Shown: piece by piece, positions 8,247 through 17,489 of the stretch
How positions within the stretch are numbered: position 1 is the first letter of the stretch
How the letters are laid out: each line of letters begins with the position of its first letter
DNA from: Kutzneria sp. 744
GTDB taxonomy: Bacteria; Actinomycetota; Actinomycetes; Mycobacteriales; Pseudonocardiaceae
Direction of reading: 5' to 3'
DNA length: 64,000 nucleotides
NCBI RefSeq assembly: GCF_000568255.1
Contig: NZ_KK037166.1
Coordinates: forward strand, 11,467,061-11,531,060
The notes under the pieces: model-generated
Seen by the model: only the letters and a program-made list of their open reading frames with translations
Databases searched by the model: none
What the model was told of the DNA's origin: nothing
Made by a program: the position numbers and the translations under genes

Positions 8247-9440
8247 ATGACCGGCGAGGCACCGCGCTATCCGTTCGGACCGGCAACAGGGCTCGATCAG
8301 CACCCCGGCTACCGCCGCCTACGCGGCGCCGGCCCGGTGCGAGTCACGATGCCCTACGGGGGCGAAGCATGGCTGGTAACCGACTACCACGACACGAAGG
8401 TTGTGCTCGGCGATCAACGCTTCTCTCGCGCGGAAGCGGCTGGCCGGGACACCCCACGCTCGCGCCCTCCGATGGATTCACCGGACCAGATTCTCAGCAT
8501 GGATCCGCCCAGGCATACTCGGCTGCGCAAACTCGTGGCGCAGGCCTTCACCACACGACGCATCGAGCAGATGCGAAGCCGCATCCAAACCCTGGTCGAC
8601 GGCCTGCTCGACACGATGATCAGCGCGGGCCCGCCGGCAGACCTGGCCGAGGGTCTGGCCTGGCCGCTTCCCGCGAGCGTGATCTGCGAGTTGCTGGGCG
8701 TCCCTGGCGACGACCACGAGACGTTCCGGGCCTGGACGGAGGCCACACTCGCGCTCGGGGAAGACGGCTCCGTCGACCCGGTCACTGCCAGGGACAACCT
8801 CAACACCTACCTGTCCGACCTTATCGCTGAACGGCGGAGCCGCCCGACGGACGATCTTCTGTCGGCTCTGGTGTCCGCGCGCGATCATGGCGACAAGCTG
8901 TCCGAGGAGGAGTTGGTCCGCCTGGGCGTGACCCTGTTGATCAGCGGCCACGAAACCACCGCCAACCAGATCGGCAACATGGCCTTTGTCCTGCTGGCCG
9001 AACCTGATCGCTGGGAGACTTTGGTCGCCGGCGGGCCCTCCATGATCCCCGGCGCCGTCGAGGAGCTGCTGCGCTACATCCCCATGTCCGCAGCCGCTGA
9101 CTTCGCCCGGATCGCGCGGACCGACATCGAACTCGGCGGCCAGCACATCGCCGCCGGCGACGCTGTGCTGGTCCAGGTCTGCGCCGCCAACCGCGATCCC
9201 GAAGTCTTCGCCGACCCGGACAGCCTCGTCCTGGACCGCAGCCCGAATCCGCACGTCATCTTCGGCCACGGCGCACACCACTGCCTTGGCGCGCAACTAG
9301 CTCGCCTCGAACTCCGCACCACCCTCGCGTCGCTGGTCACGCGCTTCCCGCAGCTACGCCTTGCTGTCGAACCCGAGCAGATCGAATGGCGGACGGACCG
9401 CCTAGTCCGCGGTGTCCGAGCGCTGCCGGTGATCTGGTAG
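8247..9440 (+). CDS. Cytochrome P450
   Basis: A 397-residue soluble bacterial P450 (CYP105/107-like in look). The I-helix oxygen-binding motif SGHETT, the K-helix ExxR (EELLR) and the haem loop FGHGAHHCLGAQ with the cysteine thiolate ligand are all intact. The ATG at 8247 is preceded by GAGGGGG. An upstream open stretch in the same frame back to 8040 is antisense to the LuxR gene and not part of the protein. No ferredoxin or reductase gene is adjacent, so electrons must come from elsewhere. The divergent LuxR-type regulator suggests inducible oxidation of a secondary metabolite or xenobiotic; the substrate cannot be inferred. Confidence 0.93.
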   Translation: MTGEAPRYPFGPATGLDQHPGYRRLRGAGPVRVTMPYGGEAWLVTDYHDTKVVLGDQRFSRAEAAGRDTPRSRPPMDSPDQILSMDPPRHTRLRKLVAQAFTTRRIEQMRSRIQTLVDGLLDTMISAGPPADLAEGLAWPLPASVICELLGVPGDDHETFRAWTEATLALGEDGSVDPVTARDNLNTYLSDLIAERRSRPTDDLLSALVSARDHGDKLSEEELVRLGVTLLISGHETTANQIGNMAFVLLAEPDRWETLVAGGPSMIPGAVEELLRYIPMSAAADFARIARTDIELGGQHIAAGDAVLVQVCAANRDPEVFADPDSLVLDRSPNPHVIFGHGAHHCLGAQLARLELRTTLASLVTRFPQLRLAVEPEQIEWRTDRLVRGVRALPVIW

Positions 9441-10111
9441 CGCTCTGGCAGGTACTCACCTGCTCCTGCGTGCGGCCACAAAGGCCAAGGGGAGCGCGGC
9501 GGCCGATGACGGAGCGACACACTCTCTCGCTAATGGGCGAGCCGATCGTCACCCGAATGGCATCCATAGAAATATGGAGCCCCCCGGTTGATACCCGAAA
9601 GTGGCACTCAGAATTGGCGGCGAAACCTACTTAAACTCATCGCCCTCGCCGACGTAAGTAGATACTCAGGGGTCAACGTCGAATCTACTTAGAACCAAGC
9701 CCGAGTCATCCCGGTCGAACGCTCGATCACGCAGGGTGTCGGCCCGATGGGCCGTTTGACGACGCCTGTCGCCGCTGACTTGATCAGACATAACCGCTGG
9801 TAGGGACCATATTGCCCTCGGCGGAGGCGGCTTTCGCCGACCTTCGAGTCATAGCCGGGAGCTCTTGTCAAGAAACGCAATGTCACCGCGCCGAGTTGGA
9901 TTACTCCATCTCGGTGCTTTTTAAGAACCGGGATCGGCTAGCCTGGAAATAATGTCTAGTGTGGCCATGCAGAACATCTGCGCCGGCAAGCGATCTGGGG
10001 GATTGCGGAAGGCGCGGCGACGTTGGCCCGTCGCCGCGCCGTAACGAGATGCAGGCCTCCCAGGTCATACGCCGACACGCTGGGCGCTACGGCTGGTACG
10101 GGGGTACCTCA
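9441..10111. other. Intergenic region with CTACTTA repeats
   Basis: About 670 bp without a gene I can defend. It holds the three 7-bp repeats listed separately and the upstream region of the GGDEF gene. That gene could start earlier (GTG 9959 or ATG 10049), which would shorten the gap. Confidence 0.5.
9627..9691. promoter_or_regulatory. Triplet of CTACTTA boxes (direct-inverted-direct)
   Basis: The 7-mer CTACTTA occurs at 9627-9633, its reverse complement TAAGTAG at 9655-9661, and CTACTTA again at 9685-9691, with 21- and 23-nt spacers. A near-identical layout (CTACCTA, 20 nt, TAGGTAG) lies at 15832-15865. This looks like paired operator half-sites. The nearest downstream gene is the diguanylate cyclase. 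Confidence 0.5.
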
Positions 10112-11923
10112 ATGCACAACCCGGAGACCCTGAATCCGGAGATAATAGAATCACCAGTCCCGGTCGCGGTTGATGTCCACACTGATCACCTCCTCCTTGA
10201 CGTACCGTGGGCGGAGGAGGGGACAAGCACGTTGGCCTCCAGCGTGTCCCCTCTCGGAGATGTCCGCGCGAGACCGAATCAGCCTCGCGCTTCGACCGTT
10301 GTGCGCACCGCGTCCCGACGCGCTGCGGTCAGGATCTCCTGTGGTCGTCACCAGGGCCATACCAGGTTGTGGCGTGCGCTGGCCGCGTGGCATCTCTGGA
10401 AACGACCTCCGCTGGTCGTGGCCTGGATACTCTGTGTATGTGTGACCGCTGTCACAAGCGGCGTCTGGTCGGTCGTGTATTCGCCGCCGGTAACGGCCGC
10501 CTCATGGTGGTGGGCTGCGGGACTAGCGTCGGCGGTGACCGTCCACAACGTGATCGCATGGCGGCATGAGGAACGCCGTCGTGACGCCACGGCAGGCACG
10601 GGCCCGCACATCGACTTGCGGTCAGTCTTCACGTTCGCGTCGGTGGTCGTGCTGCCGGCGCCGTTGCTGATCGGGATGATCGTGGCCATGCGGGTCGCGA
10701 CAGCCTGCATGCGTCGCCGGCCACCGCACCAGGTGGCATTCGGAACCGCGTCGATCCTGCTGTCCGCGCTGGCCGCTCACGTGATTGCGCAGATGGTTAC
10801 CACGACACGGGGCGACGGCATCGCCCAGCTGACGGAGCTCGGCATCCTCGTTGGTGCGGCCGGCGTCCACGGCGCGATCCAGGCACTACTGATCGGCAAC
10901 GTCATCCGGATGACCAGCAACCCGCGCATGCCCTGGAAAGAGACACTCGGCACTCCGACGGACAACGCTTTGGAGGCCGCGATGCTGCTGCTGGGCGTCG
11001 TGGTCGGCGCGGCGGGCTGGTGGTGGGCGCCGCTCGTGGTCGCCGGACCGGTCACCGCGGCCACCATCGCACTCGATCGCGCGGGGCAGCGCGCTACCAG
11101 CCAGGAACGACTACTTGCCGAACACCAGGCCGCCGTCCAATCGGCCATCGCCGAACGTGACAAGGCCCTCGACCGGGCCAGCACCGAACACCGCAACGCC
11201 TGCACCGACCCACTGACGCAGCTCCTCAACCGCAAGGGATGGGCCGCCAGCGCAGTCGCACTCGGCCGGCATTGTGCGGACATCGGCATCCAGCTGTTCG
11301 TGCTTCAACTCGATCTGGACCACTTCAAGACGATCAACGATCTCTGGGGCCACCCGACTGGCGACAAGGTGCTCATTAAGGCCGCCGCGACCGTGCGTGG
11401 CGTCGTGCGCGCCCACGATCACGCCGTGATCGCCCGGCTCGGCGGCGAGGAAATCGTCGTCGCCGCACCCGGTGACCTCACCGCTGGCGTGGTCGCCGCC
11501 GAGCGCATCCGCGCTGCCCTGGCCGAGGTCCGTGTACACGCCACCGACCACAACGGTCAGCCGGTCGTGCTCGCCGGCCGCGGGAACCAGCCCGTCCGGT
11601 GGGCCGCCGATGGGGTGCCAGCCTTCGACCAGACGATCAAGGCCTCGCGCGCGATATCAGCGTCCATCGGCGCCGCCCACCTCGACCTCGCCGCGCTACG
11701 GGCGGCGCTCGACGCGAGCGACACTGACCAGGCGCGAGCGGATCAGGCGGCGCTGGAGCTGATCGAACACGCCGGGTCGCAGGCAGACGCCGCCCTCTAC
11801 CAGGCCAAACGCGTACGAAACGCGGTCTGCGCCTTCACCGACGACATGGTGACCGTCCCGACGGCCAGCTCTGCGCCGCTCGCCGTGGCGACACCGGCCA
11901 TGGGAATGCCGCTGCCTGCGTAG
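10112..11923 (+). CDS. Membrane-bound GGDEF diguanylate cyclase
   Basis: About 603 residues. After a basic N-terminal stretch there are several hydrophobic segments (PPLVVAWILCVCVTAVTSGV, FTFASVVVLPAPLLIGMIVA, AAMLLLGVVVGAAGWWWAPL), giving an integral-membrane sensor of the MASE-like type. Then comes a short coiled coil and a GGDEF domain with metal-binding D in LDLDHFKTIND (near residue 400) and the active-site loop RLGGEEIVV (near 443-447). The domain makes c-di-GMP from two GTP; GGEEI is a permitted variant. An insertion of about 40 residues separates the loop from the SIGAA strand. ATG 10112 has a GGGGG purine run upstream; earlier starts are possible. Confidence 0.85.
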   Translation: MHNPETLNPEIIESPVPVAVDVHTDHLLLDVPWAEEGTSTLASSVSPLGDVRARPNQPRASTVVRTASRRAAVRISCGRHQGHTRLWRALAAWHLWKRPPLVVAWILCVCVTAVTSGVWSVVYSPPVTAASWWWAAGLASAVTVHNVIAWRHEERRRDATAGTGPHIDLRSVFTFASVVVLPAPLLIGMIVAMRVATACMRRRPPHQVAFGTASILLSALAAHVIAQMVTTTRGDGIAQLTELGILVGAAGVHGAIQALLIGNVIRMTSNPRMPWKETLGTPTDNALEAAMLLLGVVVGAAGWWWAPLVVAGPVTAATIALDRAGQRATSQERLLAEHQAAVQSAIAERDKALDRASTEHRNACTDPLTQLLNRKGWAASAVALGRHCADIGIQLFVLQLDLDHFKTINDLWGHPTGDKVLIKAAATVRGVVRAHDHAVIARLGGEEIVVAAPGDLTAGVVAAERIRAALAEVRVHATDHNGQPVVLAGRGNQPVRWAADGVPAFDQTIKASRAISASIGAAHLDLAALRAALDASDTDQARADQAALELIEHAGSQADAALYQAKRVRNAVCAFTDDMVTVPTASSAPLAVATPAMGMPLPA

Positions 11924-11931
11924 ACGCCACT

Positions 11932-11967
11932 TCGAGGTGGTGGTGCAACGGCGCTCCACCACCTCGA
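11932..11967 (+). terminator. 12-bp hairpin after the GGDEF gene
   Basis: The arms 11932-11943 (tcgaggtggtgg) and 11956-11967 are perfect reverse complements with a 12-nt loop, 9 nt after the GGDEF stop. A short CTTTCCT follows rather than a T-run, as is common in high-GC actinomycetes. It separates the cyclase from the MFS gene. Confidence 0.65.
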
Positions 11968-12020
11968 CTTTCCTGAAGTTGCCGCCCCAACTCCGCCACC
12001 GTTGTACGGTGCGTCGCGGG

Positions 12021-13289
12021 ATGACCACGCTGGGGAGGCACTGGGTGGCAGGGACGTCGTCGGACTTGCGCACCGCGCTGAAGTCCCGGGAGTTCATGGC
12101 GATCTGGCTCGCGGGGGTGCAATCCGTGCTGGGAGACCAGATTGCCCGGATAGCCTTGGCGCTGCTGGTCTTCGGGCGCACCGGCTCGGCGGCATTGACC
12201 GCGCTCACCTACGCCTTGACCATGCTGCCCAACATCATCGGCGGACTGGTGCTCGCACGGCTGGCCGACCGCTTTCCGCGCCGCACGGTGATGATCGCCT
12301 GTGACCTCACACGCATGGTGCTAGTGGCCGCGATGGCCTGGCCCGGTTTGTCCCTTCCTGCCCTCGCCTCGCTGGTGGTCGCTGCCCAACTGCTCAAAGC
12401 CCCGTTCGACGGCGCGCAGAGTGCCTCAGTGAACGAGGTCCTCACCGGCCGCGCGTACCCCGCCGGCGATGAGCTCCGCCAGCTCAGCGCGCAGGTCGCC
12501 GGGTTGATCGGGTTCGGTGCCGGAGGGCTGATCGTGGTGGCGATCGGACCGCAGACCGCGCTGCTGGTCAACGCAGTGACGTTCGGCGTCTCGGCCGTCC
12601 TGCTTCGCGCTGGCGTCGCGGCGCGGCCGGCCCCACACTCTTCCGACAGCGCAACCGCCGGCGGGCGGCCGTCTCCCTGGAAGGTGCTGGGCGGCTGGGC
12701 GGTGCTCGCGAAGGATTCTCGCCTGCCGGTGCTGCTGGGCGCAGCGTGCCTGGCGGGGTTGTCCACAGTGGTGCCGGAAGGTCTGGCCGCGCCGTGGGTT
12801 GCCGAGTCCCACGCGCCGACCGCCATGGTGGGCGTCGTGATGGCCGCCGACCCGGTCGGGTTCGTACTTGGTGGGCTTGTTCTGCGCCGCCTATCGATGG
12901 AGACCCGCTTGAAGGTGTTCGGCGCGCTGGTCGTGGCCACCAACCTGCTGCTGGTGCCGTACCTGGTGCATCCGCCACTGTGGGTGGCGATGCTGCTGGT
13001 CACGGGGTCGGCGATGTGCTCGAGCTACATGATCACCGCCAGCCCGACGTTCAACCGGCTTGTTCCGAACAGCGTTCGTGGCCAGGCTGCGGGATTCGCG
13101 CGCTCGGCGATCACTGCCGCCCAGGGTGCCGGCGTCGCGGTGGGCGGCGTTCTCGCCCAGGGACTGGGGAGCGCGGCGTTCGCCATCGGCGCCATGAGTG
13201 CCGTCGGTACTGTCATCGCCGCGGTCATCGCGGTCAGTTGGGCCCGAGTCGCCGAGCCGGTCAAGATCGCCGCGATGGTCACGGCGTGA
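12021..13289 (+). CDS. MFS transporter
   Basis: About 422 residues with 10-12 hydrophobic segments. The MFS motif A-like loop ARLADRFPRRTVMIACDLTR between helices 2 and 3 marks it as a drug-exporter-like (MFS_3, enterobactin-exporter-like) permease. I chose the ATG at 12021; the open frame back to 11937 overlaps the terminator hairpin. It converges with the LuxR gene at 13311. The substrate is unknown. It could export a product linked to the nearby regulators. Confidence 0.87.
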   Translation: MTTLGRHWVAGTSSDLRTALKSREFMAIWLAGVQSVLGDQIARIALALLVFGRTGSAALTALTYALTMLPNIIGGLVLARLADRFPRRTVMIACDLTRMVLVAAMAWPGLSLPALASLVVAAQLLKAPFDGAQSASVNEVLTGRAYPAGDELRQLSAQVAGLIGFGAGGLIVVAIGPQTALLVNAVTFGVSAVLLRAGVAARPAPHSSDSATAGGRPSPWKVLGGWAVLAKDSRLPVLLGAACLAGLSTVVPEGLAAPWVAESHAPTAMVGVVMAADPVGFVLGGLVLRRLSMETRLKVFGALVVATNLLLVPYLVHPPLWVAMLLVTGSAMCSSYMITASPTFNRLVPNSVRGQAAGFARSAITAAQGAGVAVGGVLAQGLGSAAFAIGAMSAVGTVIAAVIAVSWARVAEPVKIAAMVTA

Positions 13290-13310
13290 CACTCGCCGGA
13301 TTACGGCTGG

Positions 13311-15722
13311 TCAGGATTCGCCGTGGTGCTGCCGGAACCACGCGGCGAGCTGCTCGCGGTCGTTGGCCTCGATCTTGCTCATGGCATTCGCAGCGTGGTT
13401 CTCCGCTGTGCGACGTGAGATGACCAGCCGTTCGCCGATTTGCCTATAGGTCAGGCCCTGGGCGACTAGAGCGGCGACGTCGAGCTCGCGCTTCGTCAGG
13501 GCCGGCGTGGTCGGGGCCGCTGCGGTGTCGGGTCTCTCTGCGAGTAGGCGCTGATTGACGAGTTCGGCGAGTGTGCCCTCGGCCTCGGCGCGCCCGCCGC
13601 GGGTTGGCCGTGCAAGCGCGTCCTCGCCGAGAGCCCTGCGCACCATCTCACCGGCGCGCTCGGCGCCGCGGGCAAGCGGGATCATGCTCGATAGACCCAT
13701 GCCGGAGCGCTCCACCAGCACTAGCGCCGCGTTGAGCATCGTGGCGGCGACGTCGTGCTTGCCGAGCACGGCCAGGGCTTCGGCCAGCTCCATCGCGACC
13801 AGGCCAGGGCCCCATTGGTCCCCGAGGTCAAGTTGCTGGCGCAGCCCGTCACGCAGAAGATTGACGGCCAGTACCGGGTCGCCGTGACGGAGCTGGGTCA
13901 GTCCGGCGGTGGCCAGCGCCCAACTGTGGTTCCAGGCGGGATAGCCGGCCTCGGCAGAGTCGGCAAGCAGCCAGTCGGCGAGCGTGAGCATCTGCTCGGC
14001 GTCCGACGAGTAAGTCGCGCCGGCGAAGATGGCGAGGTTGCGCATGAAGTAGCGGCGGCCGCGCTGGCCGAGCGCGTCCATCGCGTCGGCGGCACGCAGC
14101 AGCAACTCGACGCTGTCGGGGTTGCCGCTCAGCCACCGGTGGGCGCCATCGATCCCGGCAAGCGCAGCGGCGGCGTAGGTCGTTGCCGGGTCGAATGGGT
14201 CGCATTCGGCCAGGACCAGACGTGCCTGATCGAGTAGCAGCTTCGCTTGGTCGTGGTCGCCCTGACAGCTGGCATAGAAACCCTGCTGGGCCAGCGCCGT
14301 GGCCCGAGCGGGACTCGGGTTCGGATTCACCGCGCAGGTACGTGCCAGCCAGACCAGACCTTCGTTCAAGCTGCCGTGGAACCACCACGCCAGGTAGCCG
14401 CCGAGGCCGATGGCCATGGTCAGACCGACGTGCTCCAGCCCGGGCATCTCGCAGCATGCCGACAGCGCGGCGCGGATGTTCGGCATGTGCGTGCCGAACC
14501 ATCGCATGCCTTCCTCTTCGCGGGCCGTGTAGTACCACTCCGCCGTGCGGGTGATGCCCTGGTGGTAGTGCAGCGCGTGCCCGCGCCGCACCGCGTCGAC
14601 CAAGCCGTTCTCGTACGCCGCCCTGCGGCGCCCTTCGCGCCGGAAGGTCTCCAGCAGGCGAAACCTCGGAGTCTCACCCGGCACCGCGACGATGATGGAC
14701 CGGACGTCCAGTTCCTCCAGCACGGTCACCACGTCCATGGCGGGCACCTGTTCGCACGCGCCGACGGCTTGAGCGGCCTCCAGGTCGAACGGTCCAACGA
14801 ACACCCACAACCGGGCCCACAGCGCGCGCTGCGCCGGCGTGCACAGGCTCCAGGTCGCCTCGACCATCGCCTCCAGCGACCGGTGGGTGTCGCGACGGCC
14901 CACTCCCGTGCCCGGAGTCTGATCGAGTAGGTCGAGCCGTTCCAGCAGTTGTTCGGCGGACAGCACGCGCAGCCAGCGGGCGGCGAGTTCGATGGCGAGT
15001 GGGAGTCCGTCGACGGCGCGGCACAGCCGGACCAGGCCGGCCCGATTGGCGTCGGTCACGACGAAGTCGGGCTGGATGTCGCGGATCCGGTCGGCCAGCA
15101 ACTGGACCGCCTCCCACTCGCCGCCGTCGGCGTCCGTCAACGGCACCGGGTCGTCGCTGGCGATGTCGCCGCGAGCGGGCGCGACGGCGAGCGGCGGCAC
15201 CGCCATCTTGCGCTCGCCCGGGACACCGAGCAGCTCCTGGCTGGTGGCGATGATGGTGATGTTGTCCACGGCGCGCAGTACGGCCACGACCAACTCAGCG
15301 ATCGGGTGGACCAGGTGCTCACAGTTGTCGAGCACCAGCAGCAGCGCCTGGTCGTGCGCGAGATCCGCGAGATGCCGGATCAGCCCTCGCAGACCAGGCT
15401 CGGCGGACTGGTCGTGCAGCGGACGCGGCAGGGATTCGCCGATGAACCGCGCCAGCCGTTCCCGGTGTTCGAGTTGGGTCAGATCGATCAGCGCCAGCCC
15501 TTGGCCGAACCGGTCTCGGACGCGGCGGGCGAGTTCCTCAGCCAACCGGGTCTTGCCCGAGCCCGCCGGCCCGTGCAACGTGATCAACCGGGCCGCCGGA
15601 TCCGCCAACAACGCGCCCGCCTCGGCCAGCTCCCGCTCCCGGCCGATGAACGTCGTCAACGACGCCGGCAACCCACCCACCCTGGGCGGGTCCACCGAGT
15701 CGGCGCTGGTCACAGCCCTCAC
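13311..15722 (-). CDS. Second large STAND/LuxR transcriptional regulator
   Basis: An 803-residue protein with the same architecture as the regulator at 5734. The STAND ATPase has Walker A GPAGSGKTR (about residues 50-58) and Walker B LLLVLDNCEH, preceded by the family's LTTFIGRERE entry motif. A long helical-repeat region follows. The C-terminal LuxR helix-turn-helix is LTKRELDVAALVAQGLTYRQ followed by IGERLVISRRTAENHAANAM. It is diverged from the first regulator, so this is not a recent duplication. Its start faces the orphan helical-repeat gene across 166 bp containing a CTACCTA inverted repeat, a candidate shared operator. Confidence 0.9.
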   Translation of the reverse strand: MRAVTSADSVDPPRVGGLPASLTTFIGRERELAEAGALLADPAARLITLHGPAGSGKTRLAEELARRVRDRFGQGLALIDLTQLEHRERLARFIGESLPRPLHDQSAEPGLRGLIRHLADLAHDQALLLVLDNCEHLVHPIAELVVAVLRAVDNITIIATSQELLGVPGERKMAVPPLAVAPARGDIASDDPVPLTDADGGEWEAVQLLADRIRDIQPDFVVTDANRAGLVRLCRAVDGLPLAIELAARWLRVLSAEQLLERLDLLDQTPGTGVGRRDTHRSLEAMVEATWSLCTPAQRALWARLWVFVGPFDLEAAQAVGACEQVPAMDVVTVLEELDVRSIIVAVPGETPRFRLLETFRREGRRRAAYENGLVDAVRRGHALHYHQGITRTAEWYYTAREEEGMRWFGTHMPNIRAALSACCEMPGLEHVGLTMAIGLGGYLAWWFHGSLNEGLVWLARTCAVNPNPSPARATALAQQGFYASCQGDHDQAKLLLDQARLVLAECDPFDPATTYAAAALAGIDGAHRWLSGNPDSVELLLRAADAMDALGQRGRRYFMRNLAIFAGATYSSDAEQMLTLADWLLADSAEAGYPAWNHSWALATAGLTQLRHGDPVLAVNLLRDGLRQQLDLGDQWGPGLVAMELAEALAVLGKHDVAATMLNAALVLVERSGMGLSSMIPLARGAERAGEMVRRALGEDALARPTRGGRAEAEGTLAELVNQRLLAERPDTAAAPTTPALTKRELDVAALVAQGLTYRQIGERLVISRRTAENHAANAMSKIEANDREQLAAWFRQHHGES

Positions 15723-15831
15723 CTTAGGCTAAACAGATGGAGGTCTCAGCGTTTTGGTGGTGAACCCCGCAAATCCGGGCGACACCACGGGGGCGAGGGG
15801 TGTAGCTCGTTCGCCCGTGCCGCGCCGACCC

Positions 15832-15865
15832 CTACCTAAACCGGTCATCGGCGAAAGATAGGTAG
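15832..15865. promoter_or_regulatory. CTACCTA/TAGGTAG inverted repeat
   Basis: CTACCTA (15832-15838) and TAGGTAG (15859-15865) are separated by 20 nt, lying between the divergent LuxR gene (start 15722) and the gene at 15889. The pattern resembles the boxes at 9627-9691. It may bind a dimeric regulator; direct evidence is lacking. Confidence 0.5.
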
Positions 15866-15888
15866 CGCATACTCATTGAATTGCTGGA

Positions 15889-16875
15889 TTGCCCGAATAC
15901 CGTAGACGTGTGTCTGGGGAACACGAGAGGGACACCACATCGTCGGGAGCATGGTGGCCGAATGCGGCCCCAGCTGCCGATCGCCGTCAATCTGAATCGC
16001 GGTGCCTTCTCGAGCACCCCTTCATCGCCGACCTACACCTGGCAAGCTTGTCCGGTGGCGACGCCGTCGGCGACCTGCACTTGGACCTCGACCTCAGTCG
16101 CGCGCCGGACGCGACACGGGCAACTGCCCTGGGCACGCGGCTGTGGATCGCCGTGTTGCAGGGCGACGGCCGTGCGGACGCCCTGCGCGAACGATGTCGC
16201 GCCGAGATCGCGCCGATCCTGCCCAGGCTCAGCAAGGGGCAGACCGCGGTAGTCACGTTGGCGGAGGGCACCTACCGCTGGCTAGCGATGGATGACCAGC
16301 GCTCGGGCGACCTGTTGCACGCAGCACTGGGCGACTTCGTCGCGGTCGGAGCGCTCGCGGACGCCGCTTTGTGCGCCGTGTACTGCGCGTTCGAAGCGCA
16401 CCTTCGGGGGGATGAGCGAACGACAGCACGGGCCGCCGCCGAATGCCGGGAGCTTGCCGCACACCTCGACGATGACCGACTGCTGTGCTGGGCAGCGTGG
16501 CTATCCGGTCTGGTCGACCGGTGGGCGGATCGAGACGGCGCCGCGCAGCAGATCGCCACGGCGGCGACCCGCTTTGCTGACATGCGTGACTGGCGCGGAT
16601 TGGGCTGGTCGTTGGAGCTGCTGAGCTGGCTCGCCGCCGCCTCAGGCCGGTACGTCCGGGCAGCCGAGCTGATGGGCGCAGCGGACGTGCACTGGCGACG
16701 GTTCCGGGTGCGCCTGCGCGCGCTGGGGCCGGCCGGCGCGGAACGTGCGCGCTGGCAGGCTCAGGTGCTCAAGCAGCTGACACCCACCTCGTTTCACCCG
16801 CTTTACGACTACGGCGCTGGGCTGCCGAGTAGTGGTGTGATCACACTTGCGGTAACGCTAAAGGGCGATTCGTAG
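15889..16875 (+). CDS. Orphan helical-repeat protein resembling the sensor half of LuxR-STAND regulators
   Basis: Up to 328 residues, starting at TTG 15889 or GTG 15910. The body is Ala/Leu-rich helical repeats (ALADAALCAVYCAFEAHLRG, AAAECRELAAHLDDDRLLCW, GLGWSLELLSWLAAASGRYV, RAAELMGAADVHWRRFR). This is the pattern seen at the C-terminal sensor end of the STAND-LuxR proteins next door, especially 'RAAELMGAAD'. No Walker motifs and no helix-turn-helix are present. It is either a split or decayed regulator or a free-standing partner of the LuxR protein it is divergent from. The reading frame is intact over about 980 bp, which argues against a simple remnant. Confidence 0.7.
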   Translation: MPEYRRRVSGEHERDTTSSGAWWPNAAPAADRRQSESRCLLEHPFIADLHLASLSGGDAVGDLHLDLDLSRAPDATRATALGTRLWIAVLQGDGRADALRERCRAEIAPILPRLSKGQTAVVTLAEGTYRWLAMDDQRSGDLLHAALGDFVAVGALADAALCAVYCAFEAHLRGDERTTARAAAECRELAAHLDDDRLLCWAAWLSGLVDRWADRDGAAQQIATAATRFADMRDWRGLGWSLELLSWLAAASGRYVRAAELMGAADVHWRRFRVRLRALGPAGAERARWQAQVLKQLTPTSFHPLYDYGAGLPSSGVITLAVTLKGDS

Positions 16876-17386
16876 TGATCGGTCGTCTCTTTCTGCGGCA
16901 GGACCAGCCACTGTCGCGCCGGGGACGCGAGGTCGAGGGTCGTCGCCAGCAGGCCGGCGTGCAGCTGGTCGACGTGGCAGTCGGTGTTCTCCAGCTCGGC
17001 GAACGCCCCGGCCGCCGGCGCCGTGATCAGCTCAGCAAGCCGGTCGGCCATGCTCGCGGTGACCTGCCCGAGGTCGGCGAACGTCGGCTCCAGCTCGGTC
17101 GGCACCGTGTGTCCGTGGTGATCGAACCGGGCGGCGTCGGCGATATGCGCGGCCAGGTCGCCCATGCGCTCGACCTTTTCCGCGCAGTAGGTCGCGGCCA
17201 GCACGATCCGAGGTCCCGGGCGATCGGGGCCTGCAACGCCAGCAGCGCGTACGTCTGCTCCTCGCACGCGGCGCGGAGGGCGTCCAGGTGGGTGTCGCCG
17301 GTGATCACCTGCTCGGCTAGGCCGAGGTCGGCCGACAGCAGCGCCCGGGTGGCGTCGCGCATCGCGGCCGCAGCCGCCGTGCTCAT
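16809..17386 (-). pseudogene. phoU: phoU, frameshifted and C-terminally truncated
   Basis: The N-terminus (AMRDATRALLSADLGLAEQV, ALLALQAPIARDL) is a clear PhoU helix bundle, the cytoplasmic negative regulator of the Pho system. At about 17205-17212 one base is missing: the normal APIARDLR-IVLA junction breaks, and the protein continues in another frame as IVLAATYCAEKVERMGDLAA, HIADAARFDHHG. It then stops resembling PhoU after DQLHAGLLATTLD, where the last 40-50 residues should be. No pst genes are adjacent. The gene is therefore non-functional unless the single-base loss is a sequencing error; the abnormal C-terminus would remain in either case. Confidence 0.8.
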
Positions 17387-17489
17387 GCCGGCCAGTTGCT
17401 AGCCGAGCTGGGTGAGGTCTCCGTGGAAGGCTTCGCGCACAACCGCGCAGCGTAGTGGCTTCGATCGTCGTCTGCCTGCGGCTGGGGTA

